Assembly: GCA_005877965.1 (NCBI GenBank)
Contig: VBNP01000267.1
Coordinates: 1 to 5,138 of the forward strand
Origin: Gammaproteobacteria bacterium
GTDB lineage: Bacteria > Pseudomonadota > Gammaproteobacteria > Steroidobacterales > Steroidobacteraceae
Length of the DNA: 5,138 nt
Direction: 5' to 3'
Below are positions 1 to 5,138 of this stretch, piece by piece. Both the position numbers and the translations under genes were made by a program. The first letter of the stretch is position 1. Every line of letters begins with the position of its first letter. Under the pieces are notes generated by a model. It saw nothing but the letters and a program-made list of their open reading frames with translations. It ran no database searches and was not told the origin of the DNA.

Positions 1-1
1 C

Positions 2-838
2 GAGGTGGCGCTGCGCACCCTCGCCCCGGATCTCAGGGTGCTGGCGCCGGTGCGGGACGAGGCCTTCAAGCGCCAGGACGAGCTCGAGTACCTGCAGCAG
101 CGCGGGCTGCCGCTGCCGCCCACGGCCGCCCGCTACTCGGTCAACCGCGGCCTGTGGGGCGTGACCATCGGCGGCCGCGAGACGCTCACCTCCGCCGGCA
201 GCATCCCCGATGAGGCCTGGCTCCTCACCCGCGATGCGTTCACGCGCCCGCGTCCCGCACAGCGTCACGTGCTCGGCTTCAGGCAGGGCCGGCCGGTGGC
301 GCTCGATGGCAAGGCCGGCTCCCCGGTCGAGATCATCGAAGCGCTCGAGACTGTGGCGGCGCCGTTCGGCATCGGCCGCGGGATTCACCTGGGCGACACC
401 ATCATCGGCACCAAGGGGCGCGTGGCGTTCGAGGCGCCGGCGGCGGAGGTGTTGCTCACCGCGCACCGCGAGCTCGAGAAGCTCACTCTCACCGGCAGGC
501 AGCAGCGCATCAAGGAGCAGCTCGCGCAGCCCTACGGCGATCTGGTGCACGAGGGCCAGCTGCTCGATCCGGTGTGTCGCGACATCGAGGCGCTGCTGCT
601 CAGCTCCCAGCAGCGGGTGACGGGCGAGGTGCACCTGCTGCTGCAGAGCGGCAGCGTGTTCGTCGAGGGCGTGGAGTCGCCGTTCTCGCTCATGGCGGCC
701 TCGCGGGGCGTGTACGGCGAAGCGGCGGGCGAGTGGTCGGCGAGCGATGCGCTGGGGTTCTCGCGCATCGCAGCGCTCCCGGGTGTGTTTTATACCCGCG
801 CCGGCGAGCGCGCGGCGATGCGGCCCGAGGAGCCGTAG
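2..838 (+). CDS. argG: Argininosuccinate synthase, C-terminal part (5' end outside the window)
   Basis: ATP-dependent ligase that joins citrulline and aspartate to give argininosuccinate, the penultimate step of arginine synthesis, in the cytoplasm. The frame is open to the left edge, so the GTG at 5 is an internal Val and not a start. About 120 residues are missing, including the SGGLDTS nucleotide-binding motif, judged against a usual length near 400. Visible family signatures are YSVNRGLWG (nt 134-160) followed by GGRETLTS, GIHLGDTIIGTKGR (to nt 421), EAPAAEVLLTAHRELEKLTL (nt 431-490), and a C-terminal block with RVTGEV and SPFSLMAAS. The NRGLWG...GGRETLTS wording resembles Bacteroidetes-type ArgG more than the enterobacterial type (from memory). 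The gene ends 2 nt before the next one, indicating an operon. Identification is secure; the lineage remark is weaker. Confidence 0.95.
   Translation, partial: EVALRTLAPDLRVLAPVRDEAFKRQDELEYLQQRGLPLPPTAARYSVNRGLWGVTIGGRETLTSAGSIPDEAWLLTRDAFTRPRPAQRHVLGFRQGRPVALDGKAGSPVEIIEALETVAAPFGIGRGIHLGDTIIGTKGRVAFEAPAAEVLLTAHRELEKLTLTGRQQRIKEQLAQPYGDLVHEGQLLDPVCRDIEALLLSSQQRVTGEVHLLLQSGSVFVEGVESPFSLMAASRGVYGEAAGEWSASDALGFSRIAALPGVFYTRAGERAAMRPEEP
827..832 (+). promoter_or_regulatory. Shine-Dalgarno site inside the argG 3' end
   Basis: GAGGAG lies 8 nt before the ATG at 841, within the last codons of argG. It decides the start of the downstream gene. The alternative in-frame ATG at 853 would be 20 nt away, and the longer open frame back to 574 would overlap argG by more than 260 nt. 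Confidence 0.6.
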
Positions 839-840
839 CG

Positions 841-1917
841 ATGCTCGGCGGCATGCGCAACGTGGTGGTCGACAAGCTGGCCTCCGTGACCCAGGCCTGC
901 GGCCTGTCGCACGAGGTGCGCATCGCCGCCGAAATTCCCGCGCAGGAAGGCGTCGTCATCGTGGTCGAGGTCCTCAACAACAAAGCGACCTACAACACCC
1001 TCGAGCTGACCAGCGGCCGCATGGCCAAGGTCGGCAAGGGCGACGTGGTCGCGGGCGCGCTCGGCCATCGCCAGGCGCTGTTCGGCTACTCCGGCCACGT
1101 GCCCGCGACGCTGCAACCCGGGGATGTCATCCAGATGCTCAACATCGGCGGCGTGCTCGGGCTGTGCGACTCCATCAACCCGGAGAAAGGCCAGCCGTTC
1201 GACTGCCGCGTGCTGGGCGTCGCGCTCAACTTTCCCTATCTGGGCGAGCGCATCGGCGTGCCCGCCCGGGTGGGCCACAAGAGCCTCGACGCCAACGCCG
1301 CGCTCGACACGCGTGGGGTGCCGGTCGTGGCACTCGCCGGCACCTGCATGGAGGCCGGCAAGACCGCCGCCGCCTGCGCGATCATCACCCGCATGCGCCA
1401 CCGCGGCCTCACCGTCGATGCCTTCAAGGCGACCGGGGTCTCACTGCGCCGCGACATCCTCGCCATGGAGGACGCGGGTGCGCGCCGCTGCGCGATTTTC
1501 ACCGATCTCGGCGTCGTCACCACGACGCGCAGCAACGGTCCGGCGCTCACCCGCACCATGCTCAGCGAGCTCGCCGCCGGCAAGCCCGACGTCGTGGTGT
1601 TCGAGCTCGGCGACGGCATCCTCGGCACCTACGGGGTCGATGCGATCCTCGAGTGTCCCGATATCCGCACCGCACTCGGCGCGGTCATCCTGTCGGCGAA
1701 CGATCCGGTCGCGGCCTGGGGCGGCGTGAAGCTGCTGCGCGAGCGCTTCCTCATCGAGCCGTGCGCGGTCACAGGCCCCTCCACCGACAACCAGGTCGGC
1801 GTCGAGATCATCACCACCCAGATGGGCGTGCCGGCCTGCAACGCCATCGGCAACGGCGCCGCACTCGGGGACCGCGTGCTCGAGGCGCTCGGGCTCGCCG
1901 CGGCGGGGCTGCAGTGA
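841..1917 (+). CDS. Uncharacterised P-loop protein in the arginine operon (DUF1611/BioD-like nucleotide-binding domain)
   Basis: A 358-residue protein that I do not recognise by name. Residues 1-158 look beta-rich, with many short Val/Ile/Gly strands, a GYSGHVP segment near 82-88 and a QPGDVIQMLNIGGVLG segment near 92-107. I cannot assign this half. Residues 160-352 look like a SIMIBI-class P-loop domain: GTCMEAGKT at 167-175 has the GTxxxxGKT spacing of BioD and DUF1611, RGLTVDAFKATG (188-199) resembles the RGL...ATGQTG stretch I recall for DUF1611, and PDVVVFELGDG (249-259) sits where DUF1611 has its acidic VVEGQGS strand. No signal peptide or membrane segment is seen. It lies between argG and argC with a 2-nt gap and a 4-nt overlap, so a role in arginine synthesis is likely. 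DgcN, a DUF1611 protein, is reported to N-acetylate D-glutamate, which makes an N-acylglutamate-forming role conceivable. The function is inference only; a ligase, kinase or regulator is also possible. Confidence 0.85.
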   Translation: MLGGMRNVVVDKLASVTQACGLSHEVRIAAEIPAQEGVVIVVEVLNNKATYNTLELTSGRMAKVGKGDVVAGALGHRQALFGYSGHVPATLQPGDVIQMLNIGGVLGLCDSINPEKGQPFDCRVLGVALNFPYLGERIGVPARVGHKSLDANAALDTRGVPVVALAGTCMEAGKTAAACAIITRMRHRGLTVDAFKATGVSLRRDILAMEDAGARRCAIFTDLGVVTTTRSNGPALTRTMLSELAAGKPDVVVFELGDGILGTYGVDAILECPDIRTALGAVILSANDPVAAWGGVKLLRERFLIEPCAVTGPSTDNQVGVEIITTQMGVPACNAIGNGAALGDRVLEALGLAAAGLQ

Positions 1918-2942
1918 GCGGGCGCATCCCCGCCGTGGTGCTCGGCGGTACCGGCTACGTGGCCGGCGAGCTGCTGCGCCTGATCGCCGCGCATCCGCGC
2001 TTCGAGCTCGCGGCGGTGATGTCCGACAGCCAGCCGGGCGAGGCGCTGGCGGCGGCGTTCCCGCACCTCGCCAGCGCCTACCCGGATGAGCGCTTCAAGT
2101 CGCAGGCGCAGGTGCAGGAGATTGTGAGCGAGGCGCGCGAGTCCGCGGTGTTCTCGGCCGCCCCGCACGGAGTCTCCGCCGCGCTGATCAACGCGCTGCT
2201 GACGGGCGCCGCGCGCACCAGCGCCCGGCCGCGCGTAGTCGATATCTCGGCGGATTTCCGCTACGCAACGCCGCAGGCCTACGCCGCGGTCTACCGGCAC
2301 GCGCACGCAGCTCCGGCGCGCCTGGCGGAGTTCACCTGTGCGCTGCCCGAGCACCTGCGGGAGCTGCCGACCGCGCACGTCGGGCATCCCGGCTGCTTCG
2401 CCACCGCGATCCTGCTCGCGAGCGTGCCGCTGCTCGCCGGGGGCCTCATCGCACCGACGCTGTTCGTGAGCGGCATCACCGGCAGCACCGGCTCGGGGCG
2501 CAAACCCGTGGAAGGCACGCATCATCCGCTGCGTCACGGGGATCTCTACAGTTACGGCGCGCTGCGGCACCGGCACGTGCCGGAGGTCACGGCGTGTGCG
2601 CGCGCGGCCTGCGGGGTGGACGCGCACTTTGCCTTCGTGCCGCACTCCGGGCCGTTCGCGCGCGGCATACACGTGACGGTGCAGGCGCAGCTCGCCCGCT
2701 CGCTCGACACCCCGGGTCTGCTGGCGGCGCTGCGCGAGTTCTACGCGCACGCGCCGTTCGTGCGGGTCGAAGCCGCGGCGCCGCGCGTCAAGGACGTGGC
2801 GACCAGCAACTACGCGCACCTGTCGGGGGCGGTCGCGGGCGGCACGGTCGCGGTGCTGTGCGCCATCGACAATCTCAACAAGGGTGCCGCCGGACCTGCC
2901 GGAGACCACCGGTCTCACCGCAGCCGCACCGGGGTGGACCTG
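1914..2942 (+). CDS. argC: N-acyl-gamma-glutamyl-phosphate reductase, C-terminus lost by deletion and frameshift; open in frame into argD
   Basis: NADPH-dependent reduction of N-acetyl- (or N-succinyl-) glutamyl phosphate to the semialdehyde. The GTG start is at 1914, in a GTGA overlap with the preceding stop; the product then shows the N-terminal dinucleotide motif GGTGYVAGEL (11-20). Other signatures are VVDISADFRY (108-117), the catalytic Cys161 in GHPGCFATA, GSGRKPVEGTHH, the RHRHVPEV block with the conserved His (219-221), VPHSGPFARGI and CAIDNLNKGAAG (316-327). After Gly327 (codon at 2892) the family normally continues with about ten residues of the QAVQNMN type and then ends near ETTGL. 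Here the frame instead reads PAGDHRSHRSRTGVDL and runs without a stop into the ArgD methionine. The lost segment is conserved in the family, so activity of this version is doubtful unless the change is a sequence error. The rest of the gene looks intact. Confidence 0.9.
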
Positions 2943-2943
2943 A
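2896..2943 (+). other. Out-of-frame remnant of the ancestral argC C-terminus
   Basis: Read in the next frame (codons starting at 2896), this stretch gives LPETTGLTAAAPGWT and then TGA at 2941-2943. LPETTGL is the usual ArgC ending, and its TGA overlaps the argD ATG at 2943-2945 as TGATG, a normal coupled junction. This shows that argC once ended here. The bases between GAAG (to 2894) and this tail are too few: about ten codons plus a frame-changing remainder are missing. A 32-nt loss fits if the lost segment had the usual ten residues, but 29 or 35 nt would also work. Confidence 0.8.
2931..2937 (+). promoter_or_regulatory. Possible ribosome binding site for argD
   Basis: GGGGTGG lies 5 nt before the argD ATG at 2943, just ahead of the ancestral TGATG junction. 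It would allow argD to start on its own even though the upstream frame now reads through. It is weak support because the region is G-rich throughout. Confidence 0.4.
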
Positions 2944-4127
2944 TGACTCACGCCATACAGCAGCCGTCCGCCGTCCCCGTGGCGCAGGCCGTGAGCGACT
3001 GTCTCGCCCCGGTGTTCGCGCAGTACCCGCTGGAGGTCTCATCCGCGCAGGGGGTGTGGTTGCACAGCGCCGCCGGGACGCGCGTGCTCGATCTGTACGG
3101 CGGACACGCGGTGGCCGCCCTCGGCTACGGGCATCCGGCCTGGACGGCGGCCCTCACCGCCCAGGCCCAATCCTGCCACTTCCAGACGAACGCGGTCGCC
3201 ATGCGGGTGCGCGCCCGCGCCGCCGCGGCCCTGGTGCGCTTCTCGCAGCTGCCGCTGTCGAGCGTGTTCTTCGTCAACAGCGGCGCCGAGGCGAACGAGA
3301 ACGCCCTCAAGATCGCACTGCGCATGACCTCGCGGCCGCAGGTGACCGCGCTCGAGGGCGGCTTCCACGGCCGCACCGCCGCCGCGGGCGCCGTCACCTG
3401 GGGGGCCGCGGCCGGGTGGTATGGCTTCCCACGCGCGCCGTTCGAGGTGAATTTCATCGCGCGCCGTGACCCGCGGTCGATCGCCGCGCAGGTGACGGAG
3501 CAGACCGCGGCGGTGATCGTCGAGCCGGTGCAGGGGCTCGCCGGGGCGGTGGATCTGGGCGCTGCGTTCCTCGGGGCGCTGCGCCGGCGTTGCGATGAGG
3601 TGGGGGCCCTGCTGATATTCGACGAGGTGCAGTGCGGCGTCGGCCGCACCGGAGCGCCCTTCGCCGCCAACCTCTATGGGGTCGTGCCCGACATGCTCAC
3701 GACGGCCAAGGCGCTCGGCAACGGCTTTCCGTGCGCGGCGCTCATGATGTCGGCGCGGGTGTCGGCGACGCTCAAACCCGAATCTCTCGGCACCACCTTC
3801 GGCGGCGGACCCATGGCGTGCGCCGCCATCGAGGCGGTGATCGCGGCCATCGAGTCGCAGGGACTGCTCGGGCAGGTGCGGCGCATCGGCGCGTACATCC
3901 GCGCCACCTGCATCACCGGCCCGGTCACGGGACACCAGGGCGCGGGCCTGCTCATCGGACTGCGCACCAGAGGGCCGGCGAAACAGGTGCAGGCGCAGTT
4001 GCTCGAGCGCGGCATTCTCGCCGGCACCGCGAGCGACCCCAACGTGCTGCGCCTGCTGCCGCCGTTCATTCTCGAGGAGCAGCACGTCGACCTGCTCAGC
4101 GATGCGCTCGGGCGGCTGCCCGCATGA
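2943..4127 (+). CDS. argD: N-acetyl/N-succinylornithine aminotransferase (class III, PLP-dependent)
   Basis: Converts N-acylglutamate semialdehyde plus glutamate to N-acylornithine and 2-oxoglutarate. From ATG 2943 the product has 394 residues, a normal length, and no internal damage. Class III signatures in order: DLYGGHAVAALGYGHP (50-65), SGAEANENALKIA (113-125), the FHGRT aromatic/PLP-stacking region (141-145), EPVQG (194-198), FDEVQCGVGRTG (226-237) with PLP-contacting Asp227 and Gln230, the Schiff-base lysine Lys256 in TTAKALGNGFP, GTTFGGGP (283-290) and LRLLPP near the end with Arg370, the expected carboxylate-binding position. DLYGGHAV resembles Bacteroidetes-type ArgD as I recall it. 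Its stop overlaps the next start as ATGA. Which acyl group is used cannot be read from this protein; the neighbouring transcarbamylase suggests succinyl. Confidence 0.93.
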   Translation: MTHAIQQPSAVPVAQAVSDCLAPVFAQYPLEVSSAQGVWLHSAAGTRVLDLYGGHAVAALGYGHPAWTAALTAQAQSCHFQTNAVAMRVRARAAAALVRFSQLPLSSVFFVNSGAEANENALKIALRMTSRPQVTALEGGFHGRTAAAGAVTWGAAAGWYGFPRAPFEVNFIARRDPRSIAAQVTEQTAAVIVEPVQGLAGAVDLGAAFLGALRRRCDEVGALLIFDEVQCGVGRTGAPFAANLYGVVPDMLTTAKALGNGFPCAALMMSARVSATLKPESLGTTFGGGPMACAAIEAVIAAIESQGLLGQVRRIGAYIRATCITGPVTGHQGAGLLIGLRTRGPAKQVQAQLLERGILAGTASDPNVLRLLPPFILEEQHVDLLSDALGRLPA

Positions 4128-5122
4128 AGCGCTTTCTCGATCTCGCGGATTTCGAGCGCGACGAGGTGCTGTCGCTCCTGGAGCTGGCGCGGCGCCTGGA
4201 GAAGCAGCCCGAGCCGCGCGCACTGGCCGGCAGGATCCTGGGCCTGGTGTTCTTCAATCCCTCGCTGCGCACGCTGGCGTCCTTCCAGGCCGCCATGGCG
4301 CGCCTCGGCGGCAACTCGTTCGTCATCACCCCGGGCGCGGGCAGCTGGCAGGTCGAGACCCGCCCCGGGGTCGTCATGGACGGCGCGGCCGCCGAGCACG
4401 TGCGCGAGGGCATCCCGGCGCTCGCCGCCTATTGCGACGCGCTCGGCATCCGCGCCTTCGCCGCAGGCAAGGACCTGGCGAGCGATCTGGCGGAGACCGC
4501 CTTCAACGCCATGGCGAGCCTCATCGACAAGCCCCTGATCAATCTCGAGTCCGCGGTCAACCATCCCTGCCAGGCGCTCGCCGACTGGAAGACGCTGGAT
4601 GATCTCGCGGTGCCGCGCGCCGGGCGCTTCGTGCTGTCGTGGGCCTACCACCCGCGCGCCCTGCCGCTGGCGGTGCCGGCGGCGGCGCTGCACATGGCGG
4701 CGCTGCGCGGCATGGAGGTCATCGTGCTGCGTCCGCAGGGCTTCGCGCTGCCGGACGCCATCATGGAGCGCGCGCGGCGCGCCGCGGCGGCTTCCGGCGG
4801 CTCGCTGCGCGAGACCGCCGAGCGCGAGGATGCGCTCGCCGGCGCCGAGGTGCTGTATGTAAAGGAGTGGGGCGCGACCGAGTGCTACGGCGACAGCGAA
4901 GCGGATGCGCGCCTGCGCAGCAGGCTCACCGGCTGGTGCGTGCGCGACGACTGGTTCACGATCGCCTCAAGCGAGTGCCGCCTGATGCACTGCCTGCCGG
5001 TGCGACGCAATACCGCCATCGCCGATGCGGTGCTCGACGGCGCGCGCAGCGTGGTGCAGCGCGAGGCCTACAACCGTCTGCCGGTGCAGATGGCCGTGCT
5101 CCATCGGATGCTCAAGCCCTGA
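4124..5122 (+). CDS. argF': N-acylornithine transcarbamylase, predicted N-succinyl-L-ornithine specific (SOTCase)
   Basis: Transfers the carbamoyl group from carbamoyl phosphate to N-acylornithine, giving N-acylcitrulline. The product has 332 residues, like the Bacteroides fragilis SOTCase and Xanthomonas AOTCase families. Carbamoyl-phosphate loop SLRT is at 47-50; Trp75 matches the Trp of the neighbouring-subunit loop; Glu142, HPCQ (147-150), Lys247 and HCLPVRRN (289-296) match conserved active-site positions. ETRPGVVMDG...EH...IPAL..YCD..G.R.F (78-112) aligns without gaps to B. fragilis. The specificity residue, Glu92 in Xanthomonas and Pro90 in B. fragilis, is Ala90 here. The Xanthomonas Asn185 position is Pro181, as in B. 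fragilis, and the carboxylated Lys302 position is Ala298. Reported E92A change in Xanthomonas AOTCase gives SOTCase activity, so succinyl specificity is inferred. Oddities are Leu51 where the family has Arg (SLRTL) and ASS at 281-283 where relatives have TNN. It starts in an ATGA overlap with argD. Alignments are from memory. Confidence 0.92.
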   Translation: MKRFLDLADFERDEVLSLLELARRLEKQPEPRALAGRILGLVFFNPSLRTLASFQAAMARLGGNSFVITPGAGSWQVETRPGVVMDGAAAEHVREGIPALAAYCDALGIRAFAAGKDLASDLAETAFNAMASLIDKPLINLESAVNHPCQALADWKTLDDLAVPRAGRFVLSWAYHPRALPLAVPAAALHMAALRGMEVIVLRPQGFALPDAIMERARRAAAASGGSLRETAEREDALAGAEVLYVKEWGATECYGDSEADARLRSRLTGWCVRDDWFTIASSECRLMHCLPVRRNTAIADAVLDGARSVVQREAYNRLPVQMAVLHRMLKP

Positions 5123-5128
5123 GGTAGG
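5121..5128 (+). promoter_or_regulatory. Possible ribosome binding site for the next operon gene
   Basis: GAGGTAGG overlaps the argF' stop, and the window ends in GT at 5137-5138, which would be the first two bases of a GTG start at suitable spacing. The next gene is not visible. An N-acylglutamate kinase or a deacylase would be expected in an arginine operon of this type. Confidence 0.3.
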
Positions 5129-5138
5129 CGCAATCCGT

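Larger units (their letters stand above)
1914..4127 (+). other. Continuous argC-argD reading frame (737-residue potential fusion)
   Basis: Because the argC stop was put out of frame, translation from GTG 1914 can proceed through a 16-residue linker-like stretch, PAGDHRSHRSRTGVDL (328-343), into the full ArgD sequence from Met344. An automatic gene caller would probably report one ArgC-ArgD fusion. The remnant tail and the TGATG junction indicate that this is a recent event or a sequence error, not an old established fusion. ArgD may still be made separately from its own ATG. Confidence 0.75.

Noticed and set aside
574..840. N-terminal extension of the P-loop gene into argG
   Set aside because: It would overlap more than 260 nt of well-conserved argG, and its sequence is low-complexity Arg/Gly/Ala. 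ATG 841 has a well-spaced GAGGAG.
1339..1371. P-loop protein as dethiobiotin synthetase or MobB
   Set aside because: Only the GTxxxxGKT spacing is shared. The rest of the protein, its extra N-terminal half and its operon context do not fit biotin or molybdopterin synthesis.
747..1913. Upstream part of the long open frame that contains argC and argD
   Set aside because: It overlaps the P-loop gene in another frame and translates to Arg/His-rich sequence typical of a GC-rich shadow. The family-like ArgC sequence begins at GTG 1914.
2880..2900. Programmed ribosomal frameshifting in argC
   Set aside because: Shifting frame would restore the tail but not the missing ~10 codons, and no slippery heptamer is evident near 2890. 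Deletion explains it better.
1629..2951. Long antisense open frames, including this one and 3039-4223 and 3674-4693 on the minus strand
   Set aside because: All lie opposite conserved enzymes, are rich in Arg, Gly, Ala and His, and show no recognisable motif. They are side effects of high GC content.
4124..5122. Ordinary ornithine carbamoyltransferase (argF) or aspartate carbamoyltransferase
   Set aside because: The MDG..(A)EH..IP and HCLPVRRN context and the Glu142/HPCQ arrangement match the N-acylornithine branch, not the OTCase or ATCase branches.
5123..5138. Transcription terminator after argF'
   Set aside because: Only 16 bases remain, with no hairpin or T-run. The sequence looks like a leader to another gene.

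Overview
The window is a tightly packed, one-direction stretch of an arginine biosynthesis operon from a very GC-rich bacterium; most third codon positions are G or C. The lineage cannot be fixed from these genes. Composition would fit a high-GC proteobacterium, acidobacterium or similar group. However, the ArgG (NRGLWG...GGRETLTS), ArgD (DLYGGHAV) and transcarbamylase sequences resemble the Bacteroidetes-type arginine enzymes as I remember them.

Layout, all on the + strand: (1) 2-838, the C-terminal two thirds of argininosuccinate synthase, argG, cut by the left edge; (2) 841-1917, a 358-residue protein I cannot name, with a BioD/DUF1611-like P-loop in its second half; (3) 1914-2942, N-acyl-gamma-glutamyl-phosphate reductase, argC, whose 3' end carries a short deletion plus frameshift; (4) 2943-4127, N-acylornithine aminotransferase, argD; (5) 4124-5122, an N-acylornithine transcarbamylase of the AOTCase/SOTCase family, argF'. 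Junctions are 2 nt, a 4-nt GTGA overlap, a 1-nt ancestral TGATG overlap and a 4-nt ATGA overlap, so the genes are almost certainly co-transcribed and translationally coupled. The last 16 bases look like the leader of another operon gene.

Together the enzymes make N-acyl-glutamate semialdehyde (ArgC), N-acyl-ornithine (ArgD), N-acyl-citrulline (ArgF'), and, after deacylation by an enzyme not in the window, argininosuccinate (ArgG). This is the variant pathway in which carbamoylation happens while the amino group is still blocked. The residue that separates acetyl from succinyl specificity in this transcarbamylase family is Ala90, neither the acetyl-type Glu nor the Bacteroides Pro. Published mutants and two other positions point to N-succinylornithine as the substrate. 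The unknown P-loop protein is therefore a candidate for an unassigned step, perhaps making the N-acylglutamate.

The second surprise is that the argC deletion removes the usual stop and fuses argC and argD into one 737-codon reading frame, while the old argC C-terminus and its TGATG junction survive out of frame.
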